Shown in pieces: positions 44,576 through 53,875 of a DNA stretch of 64,000 nucleotides. The DNA comes from Betaproteobacteria bacterium (GTDB lineage Bacteria; Pseudomonadota; Gammaproteobacteria; Burkholderiales; SG8-41). The notes under the pieces are model-generated. The model saw nothing but the letters and a program-made list of their open reading frames with translations. It searched no databases and was not told the origin of the DNA. The position numbers were made by a program, and so were the translations under genes. The stretch covers positions 1 through 64,000 of the forward strand of contig VGID01000016.1 in the NCBI GenBank assembly GCA_016868035.1, read 5' to 3'. The stretch's first letter is position 1. Each line of letters starts with the position of its first letter.

Positions 44576-45940
44576 TCACGCCGGCACGGGGTCGTTCGCA
44601 GGACGGATGACGCAGCGCCCGCGCCCGTAGAAGCCTGCGTCCACCTCGCCGTTGTCGTACACGACCTCGCCGCGCGCGATGGTCGTCACCGGCCAGCCCT
44701 TCAATTTCCAGCCTTCGTAGATGCAGTGCCCGTGGCCGGTGTTTTTCACCGTGCGCTCCTCGTCGAGGTCGACGAGCACGAGATCGGCGTCGGCGCCGGC
44801 CTGCAGCGACCCCTTGCGCGGCCACAGCCCGAAGCGGCGCGCCGGATGGTACGAGTTGAGCTGCACGAGCCGCGTCAGCGGCAGGCCGCGCTGGTGCACG
44901 CCGAAGTGAAGCAGGAGCGCGAGCTCCCACGGAAACGACACGATGCCCGGCAGCTCCTTCCACAGGTCCTCGCCCTTCTTCGGGAAGAACGGCACGTGGT
45001 CGGTGCCGAGGCTGTAGACGCCGCCGTTGAACACGCCCTGCCACAGCCCTTCGAGATCCTCCTTCGGCCGCAGCGGCGGCGAGATCTTCGCGCGCATGTC
45101 GAGGTCCGGATCGTAGCACGTGCGGGTGAGGTAGTGCGGGCAGGTCTCGACGGTCACATCGATGCCGCGGCCGCGGGCCTCCGCGGCGAGCACCGGCCCC
45201 TTGCCGACCGAGGTGTGCACGATGTGCAGCGGGCAGCGCGTGCGCTCGGCAAGGAACAGCATGCGCTTGATCGTCTCTTCCTCGCAGAACGACGGGCGCG
45301 ACTCGGTGTAGGCGCCGAGATCCTGCCGGCCGGTTGCCTTCATCTCGTCCTTCAGCCACGACGCGATGGCGGTGTTTTCGCAGTGCACGCTCAGTACCCC
45401 GCCCGGGATCTTCACGAGGTGCCGCATCGCCGCGTAGACCCAGCCGTCGGTCGCCGGCACGATGCCGATCGGATTGTCGGGCTCGTAGCCGAAATAGCAC
45501 TTGAACGAGCGCACGCCGGTATCGCGCACGACGTTCGGGATGTCGTTGATATGGTCCTCGCGCTGGATGCCGAAGTGGAAGCCGAACTCGATCATCGCGT
45601 TCTGCTCGCCGATCGCGCGCCGCTCCTTGTAGAAAGGCGTGTACAGGCCCGCCTTGTTCCGGATATAGAGCAGGATGGTCGTGACGCCGCCCGCGGCCGC
45701 GGCCGCGGTCTCGGTGCGCATGTCCTCGTCGTACGGATAGTTCACGCCCAGGTGGCAGTGCGGGTCGATGACGCCGGGCATGAGCACGCGTCCCGCCGCG
45801 TCGATCACGCGCCTGCCTTCCGGCAGCGCGTCGTTCGCGCCGGTCACGGCGATGCGACCGTCGTTTACCGCAATGCCGCCCTCGAACTCGCCGTCATGGC
45901 TGACGACCCGGGCGTTGCGTACGACAAGGTCCACTTTCAT
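44576..45940 (-). CDS. Dihydropyrimidinase/hydantoinase-family amidohydrolase
   Basis: MKVDLVVRNARVVSHDGEFEGGIAVNDGRIA; GRVLMPGVIDPHCHLGVNYPYDEDMRTETAAAAAGGVTTILLY. Confidence 0.88.
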   Translation of the reverse strand: MKVDLVVRNARVVSHDGEFEGGIAVNDGRIAVTGANDALPEGRRVIDAAGRVLMPGVIDPHCHLGVNYPYDEDMRTETAAAAAGGVTTILLYIRNKAGLYTPFYKERRAIGEQNAMIEFGFHFGIQREDHINDIPNVVRDTGVRSFKCYFGYEPDNPIGIVPATDGWVYAAMRHLVKIPGGVLSVHCENTAIASWLKDEMKATGRQDLGAYTESRPSFCEEETIKRMLFLAERTRCPLHIVHTSVGKGPVLAAEARGRGIDVTVETCPHYLTRTCYDPDLDMRAKISPPLRPKEDLEGLWQGVFNGGVYSLGTDHVPFFPKKGEDLWKELPGIVSFPWELALLLHFGVHQRGLPLTRLVQLNSYHPARRFGLWPRKGSLQAGADADLVLVDLDEERTVKNTGHGHCIYEGWKLKGWPVTTIARGEVVYDNGEVDAGFYGRGRCVIRPANDPVPA

Positions 45941-46827
45941 TTTCTTCCTTCCATGATCGCCTCGACGCGAGCCCGGATGCCGCTCCATTGGCTTGCGCCC
46001 ACCGTGACCGGCGCGCGCTTGCCCATACCGCGCGCCCATACGAACTTGAGCGCGAGGGCCTTCGCCGCGTCGCGGTCGATGCCTCCCGGTGGCGCGGCCA
46101 CGTCCACCAGCAGCGCATGCGGCGGCAGCTTCTGCAGCACCGCCCGGCCGACGACGGGCGCGGGCACCGTCGAGACGATGGCATCGAGCCGCGGCGCGAG
46201 CGCGGCGAGCTCGTCGAGCCCGTGGCTCTCGGCGCCCATGGCGTGCGCGGCGGCGCGCTGCACCTTGTTGCGCGCCGCGACGTGAGTGTAGGCGCCCAGC
46301 GCGACGAAATAGCGGGTGAGGAGCGCGCCGATCGTGCCCTGCCCGACAATGCAGATCCGCGACTTGTGTATCGTGATATCGGTATTCTCGATCATGACCT
46401 TGAGCACGCCCTCGACGATCGCCGGCCCGCGCAGCAGCATGAGTTCGACATCCGACTCGTATTCGTGGAACGTGATGGCGAGCGCTTCGCCGTGCGCCTT
46501 GAGATTCTTGTCCGCCCAGCCGAGGATGACGTGAGCGGGCTTGCGCATGCCCGCGAGCATGTCGCGGTCAGGGATGATCTTCACCGGGCACTCGGGCGCG
46601 AAGAGCGCGCCGTCGGCCGCAATGCCGGGAATCGGGAACAGCGCAAAGTCCGCGCCGGCAAGCGCCGCCTTCGCATCCACCGCGAGCGTTACGCCCGGAA
46701 TGCCGCCCTCGGGCCACGGGAACCCGTATGCGCGCACCGTGGCGCCGGTCGCGGCGGCGAGCCGCGCGATCTCCTGCTCGCGCCGGTCGCCCGCGACGAC
46801 GGCGATGACGATCTTCTTCCAATCCAT
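45937..46827 (-). CDS. Dipicolinate synthase subunit A (DpaA/SpoVFA)-like NAD(P)-binding protein
   Basis: IVIAVVAGDRREQEIARLAAATGATVRAYGFPWPEGGIPG; ICIVGQGTIGALLTRYFVALGAYTHVAARNKVQRAAAHAMG. Confidence 0.75.
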   Translation of the reverse strand: MDWKKIVIAVVAGDRREQEIARLAAATGATVRAYGFPWPEGGIPGVTLAVDAKAALAGADFALFPIPGIAADGALFAPECPVKIIPDRDMLAGMRKPAHVILGWADKNLKAHGEALAITFHEYESDVELMLLRGPAIVEGVLKVMIENTDITIHKSRICIVGQGTIGALLTRYFVALGAYTHVAARNKVQRAAAHAMGAESHGLDELAALAPRLDAIVSTVPAPVVGRAVLQKLPPHALLVDVAAPPGGIDRDAAKALALKFVWARGMGKRAPVTVGASQWSGIRARVEAIMEGRK

Positions 46828-47123
46828 GTTCAGCTTCTCGCCTTGGCGATTCATTCGTCGCGGTCGAGGCCCGCGATCATCGCGAACACCATGAAGCGTA
46901 GCAGGCCGTGGCCGAATCCCTCCAGATCATAGCGGTGCGCGAGCGAGCCAGGCGCCTGGACGCGACGTTTCGCCTCGCCGCGTGCGCCGGCGCCAAGGAT
47001 GGTTACTCGCATGCCGCGTGGACGGAACAGCAGGTGGGGAGCGACGCTGTCATGGGATCTTGTCGTTCGCTTTCGGATCGGGTGCCGCGCTTCTCCCGGC
47101 ACGCCGGGTATACGCCTGTGCTA

Positions 47124-47142
47124 TGATCACATAATATGATCA
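47124..47142. promoter_or_regulatory. Putative GntR/FCD operator 1
   Basis: TGATCA CATAATA TGATCA in the divergent dpaA-like/gntR intergenic region. Confidence 0.7.
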
Positions 47143-47227
47143 CAGGCACCGGCCTTGTCAAGGCGAGCACGCCGGACGCGCGGGGGTCAGAGCCGCGCGG
47201 CCGCGCGCTGATTTCGGATCATCGCGC

Positions 47228-47989
47228 ATGCCCGCGAAACCGCCCGTGACCAAGAGGCGGCGCCCGCAACACGACGACGGAGCGCCGGAGCGTCCGCGCC
47301 GCCGCGGCGAACTGCAGGACCGCGTGGTCGATGAGCTGCGGCGCGGACTGATGATCGGCGCCTTCGTGCCCGGCCAGACGATCTCCCTCCGCCGGCTCGC
47401 CGATGACCTCGGCACGAGCTCGATGCCGGTGCGCGAGGCGATCAACCAGCTGGTTGCGGCCAACGCGCTCGAGATGCTGCCCAACCGCACGGTGTGTGTG
47501 CCGCACATGACCCCAGCGCGCTTCGAGGAGCTCTCGCGGGTGCGCCAGGCGCTGGAGGGCATGGCCGCGGAGATGGCGTGCCAGCGCGCCACGCATGAGC
47601 TCGTGAAGCGCCTCGAGAGAATCAACGGCGAATTGCAGCGCGCGATCCGCGAGCGCAACATCGTGCAATGCCTCGCGAAGAACCAGGAATTCCATTTCAC
47701 CCTCTACGAGGCGGCGAACTCCGAGGTGCTGCTGCCGCTGATCGAGCCGCTATGGCTGATGGCGGGCCCGATCATGTACTTCTCGCTGATCTCTCCCGAT
47801 ATGCCGTGGGACGCGAGCGCGCACAACGATGTACTCGACGCTCTGAAGGCTCGCGATCCCGCGGCCGCGCGCCGCGCGATCGAGCGCGATATCCGCAGCA
47901 CCGCCACCTACCTGCTGAAGTCGTCGGTGTTCCGGAGCACCTCGGGGCCGCTCGCCGGGCTGCGCGCGGGTGCCGACCCGCGACGCTGA
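47228..47989 (+). CDS. GntR-family (FCD) transcriptional regulator
   Basis: LQDRVVDELRRGLMIGAFVPGQTISLRRLADDLGTSSMPVREAINQLVAANALEM; alpha-helical FCD-type C-terminus. Confidence 0.93.
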   Translation: MPAKPPVTKRRRPQHDDGAPERPRRRGELQDRVVDELRRGLMIGAFVPGQTISLRRLADDLGTSSMPVREAINQLVAANALEMLPNRTVCVPHMTPARFEELSRVRQALEGMAAEMACQRATHELVKRLERINGELQRAIRERNIVQCLAKNQEFHFTLYEAANSEVLLPLIEPLWLMAGPIMYFSLISPDMPWDASAHNDVLDALKARDPAAARRAIERDIRSTATYLLKSSVFRSTSGPLAGLRAGADPRR

Positions 47990-48053
47990 CCGGCTTGGCC
48001 GAGATCCGGGGCGCGCGGGCCTGCCGTTCGTCACCGCACGATCGCGGTTCACC

Positions 48054-49085
48054 ATGACCGCACCGAGCGCGTTTCCTGTTTACGTCCTGACCGGTTTTCT
48101 CGGCAGCGGCAAGACAACGCTGCTCGCGTCGCTGCTCGCGCATCCCGGCATGGGCGAAACGGCCGTGGTCATCAACGAGCTGGGCGAGGTGGCGCTCGAC
48201 CACCTGCTGGTGCGCGAGGTGACCGAGGAGGTGATGCTGCTCGGCTCGGGCTGCGTGTGCTGCACGGTGCGCGACGACCTTGTCTCGACGCTGCAGGAGT
48301 TGGGCGCGCTGCGCGAGGCCGGCTCGATTCCGGCGTTCTCGCGCGTCGTGGTCGAGACCACGGGGCTCGCGGATCCGGCGCCCATCGTGCAGGCGCTGCT
48401 CGGCACGGGGCGCCTGCGCGGCGCGTTCCGGTTGACCGGGATCGTCGCCACAGTGGACGCCGTGCTGGGCGCGCGCGAGCTGGACGAACATTCGGAAGCG
48501 CTGAAGCAGGCCGCGATCGCCGACTGCCTTGTCATCACCAAGATGGATGCCGCGCCGCCGGATGCGGCTGCGCGGCTGCGCGCGCGGCTCGGGACGTTGA
48601 ACCCGGGCGCGGCGCTCGTCGAGTCCGCACCGGGCGCGTTCCCGGCGCCGGAACGGCTCTTCGGCGCGGCAGGCTTCCACCTCGACGCGAAGCCGGAGGC
48701 GGTGAAGCGCTGGATACGCGACGAGGCGGCGCACGGCGATACCCGCACGCACGACGCTCACCGCCACGACGAGCGTGTGGGCACCTTCGCGATCCGCATC
48801 GCCGAGCCGCTCAAGTGGGCGAGCGTGCTCGAGTGGCTCGAGCTCCTGCTCGCAGCCCGTGGCGAGAGCGTGCTGCGGGTAAAGGGGCTCATCAACGTCG
48901 CGGGGCGGGCGAAGCCGACGGTGCTCCAGGGCGTGCAGCACATCGTCTACCCGCCCGCCGAGCTCGCGGCGTGGCCCGACGCGGACCGCAGCACGCGGCT
49001 CGTGTTCGTCACCCGCGATCTCACGCGCTCGGCGGTCGAGACCTCGCTGCGGCAGGTGCTGGGGACGGCGCTGACGTTGTCCTAG
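48054..49085 (+). CDS. CobW/COG0523 P-loop GTPase (metallochaperone type)
   Basis: VYVLTGFLGSGKTTLLASLLAHPGMGETAVVINELGEVALD; GSGCVCCTVRDDL (CxCC motif). Confidence 0.93.
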   Translation: MTAPSAFPVYVLTGFLGSGKTTLLASLLAHPGMGETAVVINELGEVALDHLLVREVTEEVMLLGSGCVCCTVRDDLVSTLQELGALREAGSIPAFSRVVVETTGLADPAPIVQALLGTGRLRGAFRLTGIVATVDAVLGARELDEHSEALKQAAIADCLVITKMDAAPPDAAARLRARLGTLNPGAALVESAPGAFPAPERLFGAAGFHLDAKPEAVKRWIRDEAAHGDTRTHDAHRHDERVGTFAIRIAEPLKWASVLEWLELLLAARGESVLRVKGLINVAGRAKPTVLQGVQHIVYPPAELAAWPDADRSTRLVFVTRDLTRSAVETSLRQVLGTALTLS

Positions 49086-49096
49086 CGCCGCGCTGC

Positions 49097-50527
49097 TCAA
49101 TCGTAAGTCGTCGTGACGGTGGGAGTGTGCGCCATCGAGAGCCCCGCGCGCTTCACGACGGCCGCCGCGCGCTCGCGCGCTTCCGTGCGCAGGCTCTTCT
49201 CGTCGACGGTCGCAACCTTCCCGTCGCGGTAGAGCGCCCTGCCGTCGACCCAAGTCTGCGCGATCGAGGCCGGGCTCGCCGAATAGACGACCGCCTGCAG
49301 TGCGTCCCCGTACGGCACCCATTCGAAGTGCTCGAGATCGAAGAGCACGAAATCCGCTTTCTTGCCGGATTCGATCGAACCGATCTCGTCGTCCCAGCCG
49401 AGCAGTTGCGCGCCCTCGATGGTCGCCATGCGCAACGCCTTTCTCGCGCCAACCAGCGTCGAATCCATGCGTGAATCCTTGAACATGCCCGCGACGAGGT
49501 ACATCTGCCGCATCATGCTCAGATTGCCGCCCGCCGATACGCCGTCCGTGCCGATGCCGATGCGGATGCCCGCTTCGATCATTTCGGGATATCTGCCGAT
49601 CCGGGTCGCGCCCTTGGCAAGCTTGACCGACGTGGCGGGACAGAACGCGACCATGGTGCCGGCCTGCGACATGCGCTCGATCTCTTCGTCGGTGACGGCG
49701 ACGCAGTGCGCGATCGCCAGGTTCGGGCCGAGACCGCCGGCATTGGCGATGCGCGAAACAGGCCATACGCCGTACTTCTTCTCGCAAACCCGCGCCTCTT
49801 CGATGCTGGTGGCCAGATGATAGGTCGTGCCGACGCCCAGCCGCTCGGCGAGGGCGCGCGAGCCGACGTGCAACTCCAGGCTGCACGGCTCCTTGCCCTC
49901 GATGTTCACCCAGCAGCGCACCCTTCCGCCCGCGGTGCCGTGATGCGCCTTCACGGTCTCCTCGAGCGCCGCGAGCGCCACCCCGGAATCGGGAAAGAAA
50001 TGATGCGCCATCATTTCCTCGGTCCAGCCGTCGGGGATCTGCGCGGGCCGCACGTCGCACGCATGCCGGCCGGTGATGCCGCGCATGCCGGCCTCGTCAA
50101 TCGCATGCACGACGCCGGCAACGTCGTTCTGCGCCCCCATGTCAAGGAAGCAGGTGGTGCCGCAGCGGAGCATCTCCGCCATGCCGATCATCGCGCCCAC
50201 CACTTCATCGCGCCCGTCCACGTTGGCGTAGAAGGGCTTCGCCCAGTGGAACACCCAGGCCCGCGTGGCGAGATTGTCCGGAAAGACCGCGCGCGACAGC
50301 GTTTCCGACAGGTGCACGTGCGAATCGACGAACCCCGGGGTCATGCCATAGCGGCTGCCGTCGATCACGTCGTCGAAGGAAACCCGGGGATGCCGCTTCG
50401 CGACCTCGGCGGCGGGGCCGACGTCGGCGATACGATCGTTCTCGACGACGACCGACGCGCCGGAGAGCACGCGGTCGTCCCGGTCGACGGTGAGGATGAA
50501 CTCGAGATTCTCGATCAGTGTGCGCAT
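49097..50527 (-). CDS. Amidohydrolase (chlorohydrolase/SsnA-like)
   Basis: 476 aa; GMTPGFVDSHVHLSETLSRAVFPDN, AIAHCVAVTDEEIERMSQAGTMVAFCPATSVKLAKG, GIGTDGVSAGG. Confidence 0.88.
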   Translation of the reverse strand: MRTLIENLEFILTVDRDDRVLSGASVVVENDRIADVGPAAEVAKRHPRVSFDDVIDGSRYGMTPGFVDSHVHLSETLSRAVFPDNLATRAWVFHWAKPFYANVDGRDEVVGAMIGMAEMLRCGTTCFLDMGAQNDVAGVVHAIDEAGMRGITGRHACDVRPAQIPDGWTEEMMAHHFFPDSGVALAALEETVKAHHGTAGGRVRCWVNIEGKEPCSLELHVGSRALAERLGVGTTYHLATSIEEARVCEKKYGVWPVSRIANAGGLGPNLAIAHCVAVTDEEIERMSQAGTMVAFCPATSVKLAKGATRIGRYPEMIEAGIRIGIGTDGVSAGGNLSMMRQMYLVAGMFKDSRMDSTLVGARKALRMATIEGAQLLGWDDEIGSIESGKKADFVLFDLEHFEWVPYGDALQAVVYSASPASIAQTWVDGRALYRDGKVATVDEKSLRTEARERAAAVVKRAGLSMAHTPTVTTTYD

Positions 50528-50581
50528 AAGCGGGATTCCGATTGCGCCGGCGCGGCGCGTGGCGGGCGATTCAGATACGTA

Positions 50582-51715
50582 TCATTTGACCACGAGCAGG
50601 CGGTCCGTGTTGGCGTAATCGGACAGAAGCTCGCACCCGTTCTCGGTGACCAGCATCATGTCCTTGTTCTGCATCCCGAAGCCGTGCCCGGTCTGATAGC
50701 AGAGCGGCTCGACACCCAGAACCATGCCGGCCTCGAGCTGCGCGTCGCCGCTCTTGCCGATCTCGGGCGTCGTGCCGATGTACGGGTCCTCGTGCAAATG
50801 CAGCCCGATGCCGTGGCCCACGAAGGAGATCGGCGGCAGCTTGAGCTTCGACAGGTGGCGGATGAACGCATCGTAGATCGCGCGGCAGCTCGCACCGGGT
50901 TTGATCATGTCCATGATCAGGTACTTGCACTCGACCAGGTTCTGCCAGATCGCCTCCGCGTGTGGCGGCGCCCGCTGCACGACGGCGGTGCGGCATACGC
51001 CCGCCTGGTAGCCGGCGATCACCGAGAAGATCTCGACGCGGCAGACGTCGGCGGGCTCGAGGCGCCGCTCCGACGGCCCGACGTTGGGCAGCTGACTGCG
51101 CTCGCCGGTGGCGACGATCATCAGCTTGAAATGCTCCGCGCCCAGCGTGTAGATATTGCGGGTCATGTGCGCAGCGATGTCCATTTCCGAGTCGCCGCAA
51201 TTCACCGCTGCCAGCGCGTCGGTGATCGAGCGGTCCGCGATGCGCGACAGGCGCCGCAACAGCGCAATCTCGTCTTTTGTCTTGATCTGCCGCAGCCGCG
51301 CGAGTATCGCCTCGGCCGGGATGAACTGCGCGCGGGAGAGTTCGCGCCGCAACCGCTCGAGATCGCCCGCTGGCAGATAATCCATTTCGATGCCGATCTT
51401 CGCCGCGGCGAGCCCCAGGCCCTTCAACTGATCCGCGAGCATGGCCATCGCACTGTCGGTGAATTCGGCCCAGATGCGCGCGGGCGTATCGGGCTCACGG
51501 CGCTTGATGGTAGTCGCCTCCATGTCCACCGCGAAAATCTCCGTACGGCCGTCGGCCGTGACGATCACCATGGCATGGCGATGCCGGATCAGCGGCTGCG
51601 AGGGCACGACGAAGCCGGCGAGATAGGCGAAGCTTTCTGGCGAGCACGAGATCATGGCGTCGAGCCCGGCCTCCTGCATGGCCGTCACTTGCCGCGCGAC
51701 GATTTCCTTCCTCAT
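50582..51715 (-). CDS. M24 family (Xaa-Pro) peptidase
   Basis: MRKEIVARQVTAMQEAGLDAMISCSPESFAYLAGFVVPSQPLIRHRHAMVIV; FVGHGIGLHLHEDPYI. Confidence 0.9.
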   Translation of the reverse strand: MRKEIVARQVTAMQEAGLDAMISCSPESFAYLAGFVVPSQPLIRHRHAMVIVTADGRTEIFAVDMEATTIKRREPDTPARIWAEFTDSAMAMLADQLKGLGLAAAKIGIEMDYLPAGDLERLRRELSRAQFIPAEAILARLRQIKTKDEIALLRRLSRIADRSITDALAAVNCGDSEMDIAAHMTRNIYTLGAEHFKLMIVATGERSQLPNVGPSERRLEPADVCRVEIFSVIAGYQAGVCRTAVVQRAPPHAEAIWQNLVECKYLIMDMIKPGASCRAIYDAFIRHLSKLKLPPISFVGHGIGLHLHEDPYIGTTPEIGKSGDAQLEAGMVLGVEPLCYQTGHGFGMQNKDMMLVTENGCELLSDYANTDRLLVVK

Positions 51716-52872
51716 GAGCGGACCCGGTATTTCTCGATCTTCGCTTCGTCCACGGCCATGCCCATGCCCGGCGTGACCGGCGTCTCGATCGCGCCGTCGA
51801 CGAGTTTCATCGGGGCATGGAGCAGGTCGTCCTTGTAATAGATTCCGCCTATCTGTCCCTTCTGGAATTCGGCCGGCGTGGATACCGGCACCACGCAGGA
51901 CAATGTCACCGCCGGCGCGGCCGACGCAAGCTGGATGTTGGCGAGATTGCCTACGCCGGTCTCGATCGAGCCGTTGACGTTGCAGGCGATGCCCGCCGCG
52001 CGGCACACCGCCGCCACCTCCATCGCCTTGTACAGCCCGCCCGGCTTGGTGGTGTAGATCGATATGATGTCGATCGCGTGCTGCTCCGCGATCTGGATCG
52101 CGTCGTGTGCATTCCACGCGGATTCGTCCGCCATCACCGGTGTGTCGAGCGCACGCGCCACTTCGGCGATGCGCTCGATGCCCATACACGGTTGCTCCGC
52201 GTATTTGAGGCGATACTTTTCCATTTCCCGCAGCACGACCAGCGCCTCGCCCGGCGTCCTGTAGCCCTCGTTCGCATCGACGCAGATGTCCATGTCCGGG
52301 CCCGCGGCCTCCCTCACGGCACGCACGACCGCGATGTCGCGCTTGGGCTCGCCCCCGATCTTGATCTTGATGGTGCGGATGCCTTCGGCCGCAACCTGTG
52401 CCGCCTCCTTCTCGGCCTCTTCGACCGGGATGAGACCAATCGAATGGGTTACGGGCACGCGCGCGCGCGCGCGACCGCCAAGCAGCACATGGACCGGAAC
52501 GCCGAGCCTTTTGCCGGCGAGGTCATAGGCTGCGAACTCGACGGCCGCCTTGGCATAGGGGTAACCCTTGATGACGGCATCCATGCGGGCGTGCAGCTCG
52601 ACGATATTCGCCGGGTCTACCCCCGCGACTGCGGGGCCCAGGTAGCGGTCGATCACGTGGCCGACGATGCTCGATGATTCGCCGAAATAGCGCCCGAACT
52701 CGCCGCCCCAGTCCTTTAACGCCGCAGCCTCGCCCCAGCCCGCCCTGCCATCGGCGTCGGTCATCTTCACGATGATATAGCGCCCAATCGGCTCGGTGAG
52801 CCCCGTCCACTTGTGCTCCCTGCGCGTGGGCAGCTGCACGATGACGGTGTTGACGGCAGCGATATGGGTCAA
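51712..52872 (-). CDS. Mandelate racemase/muconate lactonizing enzyme (enolase superfamily)
   Basis: 386 aa; KIKIGGEPKRDIAVVRAVREAAGPDMDICVDANEGY; MADESAW; ATG overlap with M24 gene. Confidence 0.92.
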   Translation of the reverse strand: MTHIAAVNTVIVQLPTRREHKWTGLTEPIGRYIIVKMTDADGRAGWGEAAALKDWGGEFGRYFGESSSIVGHVIDRYLGPAVAGVDPANIVELHARMDAVIKGYPYAKAAVEFAAYDLAGKRLGVPVHVLLGGRARARVPVTHSIGLIPVEEAEKEAAQVAAEGIRTIKIKIGGEPKRDIAVVRAVREAAGPDMDICVDANEGYRTPGEALVVLREMEKYRLKYAEQPCMGIERIAEVARALDTPVMADESAWNAHDAIQIAEQHAIDIISIYTTKPGGLYKAMEVAAVCRAAGIACNVNGSIETGVGNLANIQLASAAPAVTLSCVVPVSTPAEFQKGQIGGIYYKDDLLHAPMKLVDGAIETPVTPGMGMAVDEAKIEKYRVRS

Positions 52873-52921
52873 CGATGGTTCCTAGAGTGCAAGCGGCGCG
52901 AACCGCTTTGATGGCGTATTG

Positions 52922-52940
52922 TGATCACATAGTGTGATCA
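52922..52940. promoter_or_regulatory. Putative GntR/FCD operator 2
   Basis: TGATCA CATAGTG TGATCA upstream of the enolase-superfamily gene. Confidence 0.7.
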
Positions 52941-53053
52941 TGTAAGGCGGGGCTGTCAAGCGGCCCGGCGGCGCAGACCGCGGCGGGTCGAGCAGCCATG
53001 GTCGTCGATTCAGTAAACTCGAGTAGCCATCCGTTACCACCGCCGGCCCGACT

Positions 53054-53875
53054 TCAACGCTCTGTGAGCACGCCCTTGCTCTCGAAGATCTTCCGTACCC
53101 TCGCCATGTAGTCCACGAATCGTGGATCCGTGTGGACCGCCCAGCGCCGCGGCCGCTTGAGTTCGATGTGCAGGTCAAGGTCGACCCGGCCCGGGCGCGG
53201 CGACATCACGATGACCCGGTCAGCCAGGAAAACAGCCTCCTCGATGCTGTGGGTGATGAACAGCACGGTGTTGCGTACCGACAGCCACATCGCCTGCAGG
53301 TCCATGATCATCTGCTCGCGAGTCAGGGCGTCGAGCGCGCCAAACGGCTCGTCCATCAGCAGCAGGCCCGGATCCTGGATCAGCGCCCGGCATATCGCCA
53401 CCCTCTGCCGCATGCCCCCGGAAAGCTCGCTCGGGTACTTGCCGCCAAATCCCTGGAGCCCGACTTGCTCAAGCAACTGCTCGACGCGCGGCAGGTAGTC
53501 CGCGGCCCTTCCCCGCTTGATCTCTATTGGCAGCAGGATATTCTCCGTCACGGTCCGCCAATACAGCAGCAGATCGGTCTGAAATACCACGCCGATCTTG
53601 CGATGCGGCCGCTTCACGACCTCGCCATCGAGCAGGATGCGTCCGGAACTCGCAGGCAAGAGGCCGGCGATGAGGTTGAGCGCGGTGCTCTTCCCGCAGC
53701 CGCTGGGCCCGACGATCGCGACGAACTCCCCGGGTTCAATCATGATGTCGGTGCGATCGAGCGCGGGAATGGAGTCTCCCTCACGTGTGTCGTAAGCCTT
53801 GCTTACGCCCTCGATTCGAACCGAAACTCCGGGAGGCGGAGAACTCACCGCGCGGGCGGGGGCCACGCGATTCAC
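53054..53875 (-). CDS. ABC transporter ATP-binding protein (nitrate/sulfonate/taurine type)
   Basis: IVGPSGCGKSTALNLIAGLL, YPSELSGGMRQRVAICRALIQDPGLLLMDEPFGALD. Confidence 0.95.
   Translation of the reverse strand: MNRVAPARAVSSPPPGVSVRIEGVSKAYDTREGDSIPALDRTDIMIEPGEFVAIVGPSGCGKSTALNLIAGLLPASSGRILLDGEVVKRPHRKIGVVFQTDLLLYWRTVTENILLPIEIKRGRAADYLPRVEQLLEQVGLQGFGGKYPSELSGGMRQRVAICRALIQDPGLLLMDEPFGALDALTREQMIMDLQAMWLSVRNTVLFITHSIEEAVFLADRVIVMSPRPGRVDLDLHIELKRPRRWAVHTDPRFVDYMARVRKIFESKGVLTER

Noticed and set aside
43896-45500. 534-aa ORF as a single protein
   Set aside because: N-terminal half is an out-of-frame shadow of the hydantoinase gene; only residues from about 44555 onward resemble a protein family.
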